A stretch of DNA of 64,000 bases from Heterohyrax brucei (GCA_028571685.1 CM053141.1:57968333-58032332), one strand, 5' to 3'; shown: positions 10,001-23,428, numbered from the stretch's first letter. The notes: a model not told the origin generated them from the letters alone. Numbers and translations are program-made.

Positions 10001-10654
10001 CATTTTTTATAGGGACACTCTTCTCAAATTAAACTATTTCATAGAAAGTGTATATTGTCTCCTTAATAACTAAAGGACTTAAACACCATTTTTGACCCTT
10101 AATCATAATTCTAAAGCATTTTTATCTTAATTAAAATTCCCTTCTTAAAAGAAGGCACTTTTATAATAACCTTACAATGAGATGTCATCTCTTCTGCATC
10201 TTCCCAATACATCCTCTCATGCCTTGGGCACTGTGACACCGGAGGCCAACTCACAGACTGCATCAAGAGGCTTTCTCACCCCGTATCTTCCAGGTTCAGT
10301 CAATGATGGGGAAAGGAGCAGGGGTAGAAGTCAGCAGGCTGAAGGAACCTGGGGACAGGACATTTATTTCCCTTGGTCCCCTTCTGCAGGGTTCTAACCA
10401 TCTACCTGAAGCTCCAGCTCCTGTCAAATGGCCTTCTCCACACAGCTCCCTTCTTGGGGTTCCAATAACCACTCTTCCCCTTTGTCTCTCAGGTCGAAGA
10501 GGCAATATCCCATTCTCTCTGTTGCTAACCCATTGTGCTCACATATTTGTGAACAGTCCTTTAATTTAATCCTCCTTAAATTATCCAGTATGAATGTTTT
10601 GTATCAGAATCATGGCTAACAGGGCCATACACTCATTTAGTATTGCTAAACACA
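10001..10654. other. Intron sequence, nothing firmly recognised
   Basis: A GC-richer part at 10200-10510 is open in several frames for up to 88 codons, but shows no conserved domain and no matching splice context. Confidence 0.4.
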
Positions 10655-10855
10655 CTGGCTACCCTGGATGGTGCAAACATGCTTGCCTGCTAACTGAAAA
10701 GCTGAAGGTTTGAATCTACCCAGAGGCACATAAGAAGAAAAGCTTGATCACCTACTTCCAAAAATACAACCACTGAAAGCACAGTTCTATTCTGATATAC
10801 ATGGAGGGTCACCATGAATCACAATCAAAGTGAGCACAAATGATGTTTGTTTTTT
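10655..10855 (+). mobile_element. AfroSINE, type C
   Basis: Plus copy with CTACCCTGGATGGTGCAAAC, CACCCAGAGGCAC-like centre (CTACCCAGAGGCACATAAGA) and a TGGAGGGTCACCATGAATCA tail. Confidence 0.75.
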
Positions 10856-11639
10856 CAAACACATATATGTTTGTTGTTAGTGCAGCTAAATAAAATGTTT
10901 TTCTGCAGGCTAACTCAGATGTCCATCCTCTTGAAAATCTATCCTTATTTGTTCAAATGCTTCAGTTCCTATTATACGGCAGCAACAAAGTCAGCCTTAA
11001 ACAGGGAGAAAAAAGGCTTCACCAAAAATATTTTCATAAACAGAGGGGAAGATAAATTCTACAAGAAAATAACCAGAGGCAGGGCCAAGATACAAGGGTA
11101 TACAGACACTTCCCATGACCCCTGTAACATCAAAGACCTAAAAGAACAAATAAATTCAGTATATGTGAGCCCCAGGAGCTCTGAACATCAAAGGGAAAGC
11201 CAAGGAACTGGACTGCGCAAAGGCGAAGGGAGAATACTGCCAGAGCACCTATCTGCAACAACCACACGGTGGGCCCAGCATGGAGGTTGGCAGGCATTCC
11301 CTTCAATGAAGGTAATAGTCTGAAGAACCCACTTGCACCTCCAGATCCAGGGAGGGACAGCACTAGACAGTCAGAAGGTAAATCTTGGCATGTAATCTAC
11401 CAAGCGCATGAGCAGGAATCTGTATCTTTCCTTCAACATAGGCCTATCTCCCTTCTCCAAGTGCTCTCCCCTTCCCCTCTGAACTTCACCTGTTGCTAGA
11501 GTCTGACACCATTAACTGAGCTGGAAATAGGACCCTTCATGCCCACCCCGAATCACTGTCCCCCTCCCTTCTCTGCATTGCACTTGTCTCTGGAGTCTAG
11601 TGTCACTGACTGAGCTGTTCTCCAAGACTCAGGGAAGGG

Positions 11640-12415
11640 GAGGAGAAAGAAAAATAAATTAGGATAGAGTAGCAGGGGTGAGGGGTTGGGGGCCATGCTG
11701 ACAGGGGACAGTGGTGCCAACTGGCATAATTAGCCTATTGCTAAGAGAGTCTTCTGTACTCCATATTGATGAGCAGTGCCTGGGGTCTTAAAAGCTAGCA
11801 AGCTGCCACCTGAGGTATACTAAATGGTCCCAACTCATCCAGAACAGATGATTACCAAGAAAAACAAAGACATGAGGAAAATAGAGACCAGGAGATAGAA
11901 GGACTCAAGTGAACAGGTGACTGTATCAACACATGACCAGAAGAACCAAGTGGTGCCTGGCCACCCAAAGACAGCCATAACAGGGCACACAATGTTAAGT
12001 CCCAGCAGCACATTAGAAAAAGAGGGGTACTGCTCAAGAACTCCATTAAAAGACTGAAATTGATGGTCTAGCAGCCAAGCTAGACCTGCTGCTACCCCGA
12101 CCAGAAAACATTACTGAGGTCAACTCTTCAGACAGGAATGGACTGGACTCAGGGACACAGTGTGACCATATGGTACGTGTGTTTTATGGTTCTATGCATC
12201 TATAGGATGCTTTCCTACTGGCCTTTTACTAGAAGGGAGACGAGAGGGTAGAGAGAAGAGGACAGCACATTGTTAAGAGGATACGACATATACAGAACAA
12301 AAAGGAAGAGTGTGCTGTCACCGGGTAGGAAGAGCAGAAGGAGCTGCAGATAGGAGGGTATGCAAATTTAATTTGAATTGCATACTTTCACGTAATCACA
12401 ATAAAATTTTTTTTT
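11640..12415 (+). mobile_element. L1 3' UTR inserted within the larger L1
   Basis: It includes CTGGGGTCTTAAAAGCTAGC, the GAAGAACCAAGTGGTGCC motif, TGGTTCTATGCATCTATAGG and an A/T-rich end at 12400-12415. The sequence on both sides looks like 5' UTR or ORF1 of the host L1. No clear target duplication found by eye. Confidence 0.65.
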
Positions 12416-13880
12416 TCTGTTGACTACCCTACACCGGAAAATCAGGGTCAAAACTGTTCCCTCACCTAAATTCAGACATAAGGGGACACACCAACCTCAC
12501 AGACACTCAGATATGGCTGTTAGCATGCTGTCCTTCCCTGAAGCCAGACATCTGCGCCCATATCAATTGCTCCTGTCCATCTAGGACAGTAGACAAGAGC
12601 CTGTACCACACACCTGGTGACTGACCATCTGGACATCTAATCTGAATCCACATAAGAAAAGTAAACTGCATATTTTAAAACAAGAAGCTAGAACACAGCA
12701 GGTAAACATAAATAAGTACAATTTACTGATGGCACAGAAATAGTAGTCCATATCAAAACACTTAAAGAAAAGGACTAAGCTCTCCTCAGGGAGCTCCAAA
12801 AATGAATTTTCCACAGGAAGAGAACATCCTGGAATTATCGGAGGTAGAATACAAAAGATTAATATCTAGAACTCCAAAAGATGAGGAAGGAGATAAGGCA
12901 AAATGCAGTGGAGCATAATGACAAATTGAATAAGCTACAAGAAAGTACTGAGCATCAGTAATTAGAAATTCAGAAAGTTATTAATAAAATTACAGAGTCA
13001 GACAACTCAATAAAAAAGTCAAATGAGCAGAACTGAGGCAATGTCAAATTAGTGAAATTTAAGATAAAGCACATGACATCAACATAGTTGAGGAAAAAAT
13101 CAGATAAAAGCATTTTTTAAAAAATCAATAAACACTAATAATTATGGGGGACTCTATGAAGAGGAATAATCTATGAGTGACTGGAGTACTGGAACAGAGG
13201 CTAATTAGAAAATACAGAAAGAACTGTCAAACATTTGCTGACAGAAAACATCTCTCACACCATGAAACATGAGAAGATACCTATCCAGCATGCTCACTGA
13301 ACTCCACACAAAGGAGATTCCAACGGAAAGACACCAAGGCATGTTATAATCGAACTTGCCAAAATGAAACATAGGGAGACACTTTTAAAAGTGGCTAGGG
13401 ATAAACGAAAAACAACCTACAAAGGAAAATCTATACAACTAAGCTTGGACTACTCAGCAGAAACCATGATAGCAAGAAAGCAATAGGATGACATATGCAA
13501 AGCCTTAAAGGAAAATAACTGCAAGCCAAAAGCTATATATCCAGCAGAACTGTCTCTCAACTATGATGGTGAAAATTAGGGTACTTCCAGATAAACAAGA
13601 ATTGGGGGGTGGGAATTACAAGAAATACTAAAGGGAATCCACTAGTTAGAAAACCAATTTAACACCAGGTAAAAACTGAAGACCAGAACACAGCAACTGG
13701 GTATCAACCCAAATACAGGAATTACAAAAATAAATCATATACAAAACAGTGAAAATAGGGACACAGAGACATCATTGTAACTAAAAGACAAACCCAAAAG
13801 AAAACGAGTTCTTTCATATGTAGGTGAAGTCAAGGCAATATAAAGAAATTAAAGACTGGTTTAAATTTAGAAAAATAGGG

Positions 13881-15320
13881 TGTTTTAGTCAGCTAGGGCT
13901 GCTCTAACAGAAATACCTAAAATGTGGAAGCCACTTTGAAACTGCGAATGCATAGAAGATTCAGAAGGAATGAAGAAGGCACAGATGGGGAGAAACAACA
14001 GAGGACCGGCAGCAGCGGCAGCGGCAACAGCAGAACCAGAGGCAGCGCTGGAGCCGACCCGTGGAGCAAGAGAGGTCAGTGCCTGCGTAGAGTTTTCCTC
14101 GCGGAACGGGGTGCCTCTGGGCACTTGAATCGGTGAGCTGGCCTTGCTGACCCACAGAGTGAGAGAGTTGAGTGCCTTTGGGCAGGACACTTTCCAGCAA
14201 GAGTGGGGTGCCTCCGGGCACTTAAACCAGTGGAGCTACAGAGCTTTGGAACACTTGCCCGGCAGGGCAGATGTGGGCCTGAGGCCCAGGCCATGCGGCC
14301 ATAGGAAGCTGAAGCTGAAGAGGCAGATAGCGTGAGAAGCTGAGCTGCCTCAGTCTCAAGAGGTATGGCCATGACCTCAGGGGTTTGAAAGGGTGGAACC
14401 ATGGCGTGCTGTGTTCGTAAGGGTGGAATTGCCACTCAGTTGGGCTTAGGGTGCTCCTAAAGCCGATGGGACAGAGTTTCTGTCCAAGTGGGCCTTGAAG
14501 GCAGAGTTGTAGCACGGGGCTGGAGGTCTCCACTCAGAAACCAGAGAGTGTGGCCGATACCTAGAATCTGGAGAGCATTGCTGTTGTGTAGAATGTCTCA
14601 GAAAATGTAAGAGTATTTCCAAAGCTTTGAGGGCTAATGTAATGGGTTCTGTTGACTTGCCTGTTGCCTGTTAATGCCTTCTAAGTTTCACAGATGTAGA
14701 AGAGTTTTTGTATTTTGGACTTGGAGCTGATTTAAGACTTCTGTTATATGGATAGACATAATTTTGCTATGGTGAGATGAATGTGTTTGTGATGTGATTT
14801 TTGGGTTGTCAAAGGGTGGGATGTCATGGTTTGAATTGTGTCCCCCCAAAAATGTGTGCAGCCACGTGGCTGGGATATGGTTCCCAGTATCTTGGGACTG
14901 TCCTCCATTGTGTGGTTTTGCTAACCTGTATGTTAAAGGATTAGGGTGGGGCTGTGAATTCCTGCTATGGGGGAAGTTTCCCTGGAGTATGGCTTGCCCC
15001 ACCCTTAATGCTTTTAGCTTGCAAGGAATAAAAGGAAAAAGAACCAAGGACAATTTGAGAACCTCGCTACCATCAAGCAAGCAGCACCCGGAGCAGAGCG
15101 TCGTTCAGACCAGAGGTTCTTGTGTTAGGACACTCCCTGGACAATGACTGATGCAATACCGGACTTTCCTCCAGAGCCGTCAAGGGGAAAGTCTTTCCCT
15201 GGAGCGGACACCCTGAATATGGACTCGCAACCTACCGGACTGTGTAAGAATAAATCTTTCTTTGTTAAAGCCATCCACTCTGTGGTATTTCTGTTAGAGC
15301 AGCCCTAGCTGACTAAAACA
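13881..15320 (+). mobile_element. MaLR-like LTR element with 37-bp terminal inverted repeats
   Basis: The 1,440-bp element is flanked by the 5-bp direct repeat TAGGG (13876-13880 and 15321-15325). The right part, 14822-15320, is a full LTR (TGTCATGG to AAAACA) with the GTGTCCCCCCAA signature near its start. Before it lies noncoding internal sequence that recalls MaLR internal regions (AATACCTAAAATGTGGAAGC at about 13912-13931). No 5' LTR is present. Instead 13881-13917 is the exact reverse complement of the last 37 bp of the LTR (15284-15320), so both ends begin TGTTTTAGTCAGC. It lies inside an L1, so it is younger than that L1. The family name is my inference. Confidence 0.8.
14822..15320 (+). 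mobile_element. Intact LTR of the MaLR-like element
   Basis: 499 bp, TG...CA. It has AGGAATAAAAGG-type and AAGAATAAATCTTTC stretches, either of which could be a polyadenylation signal, and ends CAGCCCTAGCTGACTAAAAC plus A. A related LTR end lies at 56830-57211. Confidence 0.75.
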
Positions 15321-16574
15321 TAGGGCTAAATATTAAGTAAACACAAAGGAAAATAACAATCCCAAGCAGCGAAATAAAAAACAAGAAAAACATGAAATCT
15401 CAGGAAACAAGAAAACCACCAGCTTTGAAAAAGATGAAAACATATAAAGAAAAAAGAGCATAGAAAACTAAATGGAACAAAAGAACTGTCTACAACATAC
15501 AAAAAAAAAAAGCCATCAAAATGACTGCACTACACTCATACCTATCAATAATCATGCTGAATGTAAATGGCCTGAATCCACCACTAAAAAGGTGAGAGTG
15601 GCAGACTGGATTAAAAAAACATGACCCATCTGTATGCTATCTACAGAACACACACCTTAGACTCAATGACACAAACCAACTACAACTCAAAGGATGGAAA
15701 AAATATGTATCATGCTAACAACATTCAAAATACAGCAGGAGTGGCAATATTAATCTCTAACAAAATAGACTATAAAGTAAAATTTACCACATTGGATAAC
15801 GAAGGATATTACATAATGACGAACGGATCAAGAATCCAAGTGGACACAACATATTAAATATCTACACATCCAATGACAGAGCTCCAAATTACATAAACAT
15901 AACTGCATTGAAAACAGAAACAATCAGCTCCACAATAACAGCTGGAGACATCAACACACCACTACTCTCAGAGAACAGAACATCTGCAAAAAGCTCAGTA
16001 AAGACATGGTAGATCTGTCAAAGTAAACAAACTTGACCTCACAGACATATACAGAACACTCCACTCAACCGCAGCTAAGTACTCCTTCTTTTTTAATGCA
16101 CACAAAACATTTTCCAGAAGTGACCACTTATTAGGCCACAAATCAATCCCTAATAAAATTCAAAGCACGTTTTCAAACTGTAAAGCCTTAAAAGTGGAAA
16201 TCAGTAACAGAAATAAGGGGTAAAAAATGAACTACATGGAAACTCAGCAACACCTTGCACAAAAACAACTGGGTTACAGAAGAAATCAAGGATGCAATAA
16301 AGTCATTCACAGAATCAAATGAGAATAAAAATATATCCTACCAGAATCTATGGGACACAGCAAAAGCAGTGTTCAGAGGTCAATTTATCTCAATAAATGC
16401 ACACATCCAAAAAGAAGGGCCTAAATTAAAGTATTAACTGTAAAACTCAATGCAGTGGAAAAAGAGCAGCAAAAGAGCCCCTCAGGCACCAGAAGACAGC
16501 AAATAATAAAATTAGAGCAAATCAGAATGAAAAAGAGAACAGAAAAACAACTGAAAGAGTTAAGAAGACTCAAA

Positions 16575-17095
16575 GCTGTTTTGTTTTCTTTTTTTTTAAT
16601 TTAATATAGCTGAGTGAAAATGTACATTCCCGTATAAATTTACATGCCTACCTATATGCAGCTTCCACTGCTCTCCCTGTCTGGTGACAGCACACTATTC
16701 CTCTCTGCTCCATACACGTCTCATCCTCCCAACAGCCTTCTTTCCCCTCCTCTCCATCCACTCTCCTTCCTCCAGCCAGAGGTCAGCAGGATGATATCCT
16801 ATAGAGGTATAGAACCATACAGTGCATCCAATATATGGTCACTCTGCATTGCCAAGTCCAACCCATTTGTGTCCAAAGAGTGGACCTTCATTATGATTTA
16901 TGGGCAAGGGCAGCATCAGGGCCAGGGGCCATGCTCTCAGGGGAACCCTGAAACTGCTGGGCCATCAACTGAGGTCTTTTAGTGGAGATCTCAGGATGCA
17001 CCCCTTTTTATTCTTGTGTTGCCAGTGAGACTCAATCTAGTGAGCTCCATTGTGGCTATCACTGGTGGTGGCCAGGCACCATCCAGTTCTTAACT
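16575..17095 (-). mobile_element. Inverted L1 3' UTR inserted in L1 ORF2
   Basis: A poly-T start (about 16587-16599) leads into the reverse complement of the L1 3' UTR type seen at 8578 and 34568. It ends near 17090 at GCACCATCCAGTTCTT. It splits the host ORF2 between the endonuclease and the reverse transcriptase. Confidence 0.85.
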
Positions 17096-20000
17096 GATAA
17101 ACAGTTGGCCAAACTGACAAAAGAAAAAAAGGAAAGGAAGCAAACAACCCAAATTAAGAAACAATATGGACAATATAACAACAGGTCCAAATGAAATGAA
17201 AAGAATGGTAACATGATACTATGAAATATTGTATTCTGATAAATTCAAAAATCTAGAGGAAATGGACAAATTTTTAGAAACACATCACCTACCAAAATTA
17301 CCACAAACAGAACAACTAAACAAACACGTAACAAAAGAAGAGATTGCAAAGGTAATTAAAACACAACTATTAACAAGCCCTGACCCTTAAGGCTTCACTG
17401 GAGAATTCTACCAAACTTTTGGAGAAGAGTATAATACCACTATTACCAAAGGTAGGTATTCCAGAGCATAGAACAGTATGGAATACACCCAAATTCATTC
17501 TATGAAGCCAGTGTAACTCTGATGCCAAAACCATGTAACGATAGCACACAAACAAAATGTGAAGACCATTGTCTCACATGAACTTACAAGGCAAAAATCC
17601 TCAACAAAATTCCAGTTAATACAATTTAACAAAATATCAAAAAAAAATAATTCATCATGATCAAGTGGAATTCATACTAGGGATGCAGGAATGGGTCAAA
17701 ATTCAAAAAACAATTAATGTAATCAACCACATAAATAAAACAAAAGTCAAAAACCATTTGATTTTATATTTTGATGCAGAAAAGGCATTTGACAAAGTCC
17801 AACACCCATTCGGGTTAAAAAACTTTCAGCAAAATAGAAACAGAGGGATATTCCTCAACCTAATAAAGGGCAAAAGCCAACATGATCCTAAACAGCAACA
17901 GCCTGAAAGCACTCCCCTTGAGAACTGGAACCAGACAAGGATGCCCACTGTCATCCCTCTCATTTGATACTGTCCTGGAAGTTCTTGCTAAATCAATCAG
18001 GCAAGACAAAGAAATAAAGCACATCTAAATTAGTACGCAGAAAGCAAAAGTATCTCTATTTGCAGATGATATGATCTTATATACAGAAAACCCTAAAGAA
18101 TCCACAAAGAAACTACTGGAACTAACAGAAGAATTCAGCAAAGCATCAGGATACAAGATAAACATGCAAAAGTCAATAAGATTCCTTCACACCAACAAAG
18201 ACACCACCAAAGAGGAAATCACTACCATTTACTATAGTCCTCAACAAGATAAAATACCTAGAAATAAATCTAATCAGAGATATAAATGACCTGTACAAAG
18301 CAAGTTACAAGATTGTACTTCAAGAAACCAAGAGACCCCTGTAAGTGGAGAAACATATCTTGCTCATGAACAAGAAGACGTAACATCAAGAAAATGTGTA
18401 TTCTACCCAAAGCAATCTATAGATACAATGCAATCCCAATACAAATGCCAATGGCATTTTTTTAATGAGATGGAGAAACAAATCACCAACTTCATATGGG
18501 AAGGGAAAAAACCTCTGATGAGTAAAGCATTATTAAAGAAGAACAAAGTAGGAGGCCTCATTCCACCTGAATTTAGAAACTATTATACTGCAGAGTAGTC
18601 AAAACAGCCTGGCACTGGCACAAAAACATATGCACAGATCAGTGGAACAGAATTGAGAATCTAGACATAATATCATCCACCTATGAGCAACTGATACTTG
18701 CCAAAGGCCTAAAGTCCATAAACTACGGAAAAGATACTGTCTTTGACAAATGATGTTGCATAACTGGACATCCATCCACAAAAAAATTAAACAAGACCCA
18801 TCATACCATGCACAAAAACTAACTCAAAATGGATCAAAAACCTAAACTTAAAGTCTAAAACAATAAAGGTCACAGAATAAAAAACAGAGACAATGCTGGA
18901 AGCCCTAAAACATGGCATAAATAGACTACTAATAATACACAAACAACACAAGGGAAAATAGATAACTGGGAACTACTAAAAATCAAACATTTATGCTCAC
19001 CCAAAGACTTTCCCCAAACAGTAAAAAGGCTACCTATAAACTGGGAGAGACTTTTGGGCTGTTGTGAACCTGATCAACATCTAATCTCCATAATCTGTAA
19101 GGTACCAGAAAATCTCAACAAGGAAAAGACAAGTAACTCAATTTAAAAATGGACAAAGGATATGAGCAGGCACTTCCCCCAAGAAGACATCCACAATGCT
19201 AACAGATACATGAGGAAATCCTCATGATCATTAGCCATTGGAGAAATCCAAACTACAGTGAGATACCATCTCACCCCAACAACGCTGGCATTAATCCAAA
19301 AAACAGAATAATTAACGTTAGAGAGGTTGAGGATAGACAGGAATTCTTCTACACCACCGGTAGGAATATAAAATAGTATAACCACTTTGGAAATCAATTT
19401 CAAGTTTTTTTAAAAAGCTAGAAATAGAAATACCACATGATCCAGCAATCCCACTTCTTGGAATACACTGTACAGAAATAAGGGCTGTCACAGTAACAGA
19501 TACCTGCACACCAATGTTTACTGTAGCACTTTCCACTTCAAATAAACAAGTACATACACAAAAAGATGGAATCAATCTAGGTGCCCATCAACAAATAATG
19601 GATAAACCAACAATGGCATATTTGCATAATGGAATACAATGCAATGATTAACAATAATGCTCTTAGGAAACATCTCTACATGGAGTCATCTGGAAGACAT
19701 TATGCTGAGTGAAATTAGTCAGCTGCAAAAGGACAAACACTGTATGAGACCACTATTATAAGGACTCAAGAAAAGGTTTAAGCACAGAAAAAAATAATCT
19801 TTGATGGACACAGGATAGGAGGGAGGGAGAGGGGTATTCACAGATTAGACAGTACACAGGAATTGGGTTAGGTAAATAGAGTGAGAGCATGTAGTAAAAG
19901 GGAGGTTAGCACAACTGGACTACACCAAAAGTTTAAAGGTTTTCTAAATACCATTCAGTATTTTGAAGAACTGCGTAGCAGAGGTCTGGGGACCACCATT

Positions 20001-20745
20001 TCAAGTAACATACATGCTAATTGGCGTAACTAAGTTTTTTTAAGAAAATGTTCTGCATACCACTTTGGTAAGCAGTATCTGGGGTCTTAAAAGCTAGCAA
20101 GTGGCCTTCTATGCAGCATCAATTGGCCCCAATCCACCTGGAGCAGAGGACAGTAAAGGGCATCAAAGGTCTGATGAAAATATGAGCCTAGTAGACAGAA
20201 GGTGTTATTTATCCATAAATGACATAAGCATGAAACCAGAAGAATTAGATGGTGCCCAGCCACCACCAATGACCACCCTGACAGAGAACACATCACAGAG
20301 CCCTGGACTTAGGAGAAAAATGGGTGTGCAGAACTAGAACTCTATTAAAAGACCACAGTTGCTGGTCTCTCAGTCTGAAGGGCCCCCTGAGGACACAGAC
20401 CCCAGACTGTGTTAGCCCAGAGGTAAAACCAGTACTGAAGCCAACTCTTCAAAGATCGGACTACACTGTAAGACACAGAAGGATGTTGGTGAAGAAGGTG
20501 CTTCCTGGCTTCAATATATACAGAAGGCTGTCTGAACAGCTCTTGTCCAGAGGTTAGATGAGAGGAGGGGGACAGGAGTTGACTGGATGGATGCAGAAGC
20601 ACTGGGTGGAAAAGAGTGTGCTGTCACAGGGTGGGGCTGGGGGAATCAGAGTTGCATAGTGGTCTGGCTATGGAGTTTCATACAGCAAATTGAATTGGAT
20701 TGTAAATTTTTACTTAAAGCACAATAAAATATTAAAGAAAATACC

Positions 20746-22862
20746 ACAGGTGTAAGAGCAAGCATGACTACAGCTTAGAGATGTTGGGGAACGTAAGAAG
20801 TTAAGGAAATAAGAAAACACGCTCAAACTGAATAGTTTAATCAGACTATTATATAAGGTATAGAAGGTATGAGCAGTGTCAAGAGATAGTACAGCCTCCC
20901 AAAACTGCTACCACCCCTAGGGCAAAAAGGTCCACTTGATAAGAACACTGACCTCAGGAGAGCCAATATGACATGACCCGGCAGGAGCGAGCGGGGAGAG
21001 GTACCACAGCCGCACTCTCCTGCCAGTGCTTCCACCCTCCAAAGCAACTGGAAGCCAGGGTACAAGGCCAATCTCTGGCACAGAGGGGAGGGCAGTGAAG
21101 AGTGTGACAGACAGCAGGTGTCTAGGGGCAAGAGAAGATGCCCACAACCAGAAAGCAGAGAAGGTAAGACCAGTCAGGATCACAAGGGGACAGACATGGC
21201 ACCTGCAAAATGGTTACTAACTTTCAAACAGTCTGTGCTAAGACTGTGTCAGAGTTTATTCTGTGGGTAAAATGGAGGCAAATAAATTCCACCTGTGTTC
21301 TAGGGAGGAAAAATATTTGTGAGAAGAGCTTTGTAAAGGTAAAAGCAAAATACAGGCAGAAGAGAAAACTAGAGTACATGGAAGACGCTGAGGGCCTGAA
21401 AGAAGTAACAGTGAGAATGGGAAGAAAAGACTGTAAAGATGTTTAACAGGCAGTTCCTGTAGAGCTGTGCACCACATCCCTATGAGTGTGTGCACACAGA
21501 CGTGTGTGTGTCTCTCAAACACACACATATTACCCTTCAACCACTGGTGCTTCAGCAGAACACACTTCCATTTTTATTTTACTCTGAGTACAAATTACCA
21601 CCTGATCACATCCCCTCTACAGTGTTGCTCACAACCAGCACTTTCAGGACTGCTTTTGAATGACAAACGAACAAACAAACAAACAAATAAACAAGTAAGC
21701 AAAACCTCTGAAGCACATACATAATAATCTGTGTAACCACAAACGTAGTTTCTGGAAAGTTTTCTGTGATTTTTCTCTTAAAAATGTTTGACTTCAAATA
21801 AACAAACAGAACTTGCCCTACAAAGGTGAACAATCTCATAAAGTACAAGGGAAGCACTTCCAATTTTATAATCCAACGATTATTTTAAGTCTGTGTCTAC
21901 TGTAAATACAAAGTGCTAACAAAGATAAGCAGGCTGTATATCCCATGTTAAATGTTAAAACAAATGTATGATTTACAAACTTGTGGAATCATGAAGTCAG
22001 TTTTTGTGCAGTCCTACATCACCTTCAAGCAAAGCTCAGGCATGGCTATTACTGTAGAAGCACGGCTCTTAAAAAGAAACCCTGTTCTTTCCACAATGAG
22101 AAAAAAGTTGAGACCTCAATTTCATGCTCTTTATTAATTCACTCAGAACAGAGGTCCACAACCTCCCTGAAGAAAAACAGAGAGACTAGACTTCCCAATG
22201 AGATGCTGAAGAATATACAGTAATAATACTTCAAAAAAGGGCTTACAAATAATTAACAATCACATCTAGATTCATCATTTCGTCCTTTCTTCTCTAGAAC
22301 TATCAGAAACAATTAGATATGAAATTCTATCAAAGTATATCCCAACTCCATAACAGAGATGTTTGATCTATGATCTCAGTATGCATTCTATACATCTTCA
22401 AAGTTTGTAAAAGACTTTGACATGTGTGACTGTTCCAAGATTTCCATGAAAAAATTTTCACATGTTGTACAGCGTTGCAGGATACAATATAATGTGTACT
22501 CTCAGTAACAAGAATAAATTATCGTGTCTCTTACTCAGCAGTAAAAAATACTTGCTTTCACTGGAAGCCCCTAAAATAATCAGGGCAGCCACGCTTACAA
22601 GACACTTAAATGACAATACTGCTAGTCGTGGAGCAATTTATAAACCTGAATCAGAAAGCACAAATATGCCTCAAAAAAGCTATGTTTTGTAGCATAAAGA
22701 TTCATAGCAAGGTTGTTTGTGGGTTTTCACTGTGAGTCCACAGAGTTTCACTATTCAAAAGAAACAGTTAATCATCTTACATCGTCCTTCTCACACATGT
22801 CCAAGAAGAAAAACATAACATTTATTAACCTATAGCCTACTACAGGTTTCTGCCATCCCAAC
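20746..22862. other. Long SINE-free intron block with an AAAC microsatellite
   Basis: 2.1 kb with no AfroSINE, L1 or gene that I recognise. It has (AAAC)n at about 21664-21697 and CA-rich tracts at 21485-21530. Short open frames are unremarkable. Confidence 0.5.
21664..21697 (+). repeat. (AAAC)n microsatellite
   Basis: Seven to eight imperfect AAAC/AAAT units. Confidence 0.85.
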
Positions 22863-23029
22863 CAAAGACCAAACCTGTTGTCACTGAGTAGATTGTGACT
22901 TGTAGCGACCCTACAGGAACAGAGCAGAACTGCCCCAAGGGGTTTCCATGGAGTGGCTGGTGAATTCAAACTACTGACCTTCTGATTAGCAGCTGCAGCT
23001 CTAAACCACTACAGACCCAATGGCACCCC
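22863..23029 (-). mobile_element. AfroSINE, type A
   Basis: Minus copy, first of three SINE units in the same orientation within 560 bp. Its head is altered (CAATGGCACCCC). Confidence 0.85.
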
Positions 23030-23178
23030 ATAAAATAGTTTACATTTCAGGTTTCCTACCATAAAATCTGGGGAGAATTCTTTTTTTTAATTTCCAATCT
23101 AATCAAGAGTGTGAGTACAGATTATATACATAGAATGATACCCATTACATACTGTTAAACCAAAAAAATAAATAAATA

Positions 23179-23332
23179 AAACCAAACCCACTGCTGTCAG
23201 GTCAATTCCTACTTAAAGCAACCCTATCAGTCAGAGTAGAACTGCCCCATAGAGTTTCTAAGAAGTGCCTGGCAGATCTGAACTGCCAACCTCTTGGTTA
23301 GCAGATGTAGCACTTAAACACTACACCACCAG
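23179..23332 (-). mobile_element. AfroSINE, type A
   Basis: Minus copy following an (AAAT)n tract at 23163-23180. Its head runs directly into the next SINE unit without the usual GGTTTCC. Confidence 0.85.
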
Positions 23333-23418
23333 CCAAGCCAAGTGCCGTCGAGTCAGATCCGACTCATGGCGACCCTAGGGGCCAGGGTAGAACTGACCCC
23401 CACACCACCAGAGTTTCC
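23333..23418 (-). mobile_element. AfroSINE, type D (tail-only form)
   Basis: It contains GTGCCGTCGAGTCAGATCCG and GGCGACCCTAGGGGCCAGGG, then jumps to ACCACCAGAGTTTCC. It keeps more CpG than most copies here, so it may be relatively young. Confidence 0.75.
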
Positions 23419-23428
23419 ACATATTGTT

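Larger units (their letters stand above)
11060..20745 (+). mobile_element. Decayed near-full-length L1 with three nested insertions
   Basis: This is a plus-strand L1, antisense to PLPP1. It appears to start in a 5' UTR near 11075 (CCAGAGGCAGGGCCAAGATA), with ORF1-like sequence at 12800-13700. ORF2 begins with the endonuclease at 15540-16430 (LNVNGLNPPLKR, AGVAILISNKIDYK). It continues with the reverse transcriptase at 17200-18290 ([29 protein letters not shown], the polymerase aspartate box), a C-terminal part to 19740 and a long 3' UTR to about 20745. Stops and indels in every domain make it dead. Insertions inside it are an L1 3' end (about 11640-12415), a MaLR-like element (13881-15320) and an inverted L1 3' end (16575-17095). 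That all host segments belong to one original copy is inferred from their order and orientation. Confidence 0.8.

Noticed and set aside
14794-15147. 117-codon plus-strand open frame
   Set aside because: It lies across the LTR of the MaLR-like element, and such LTRs do not code.
15621-18289. Open frames with endonuclease and reverse transcriptase similarity as possible genes
   Set aside because: They are fragments of one dead L1 ORF2, interrupted by stops, frameshifts and another insertion.
22863-23418. A CRISPR-like or satellite array from regularly placed repeats
   Set aside because: The units are independent, diverged SINEs of different types in a mammalian genome.
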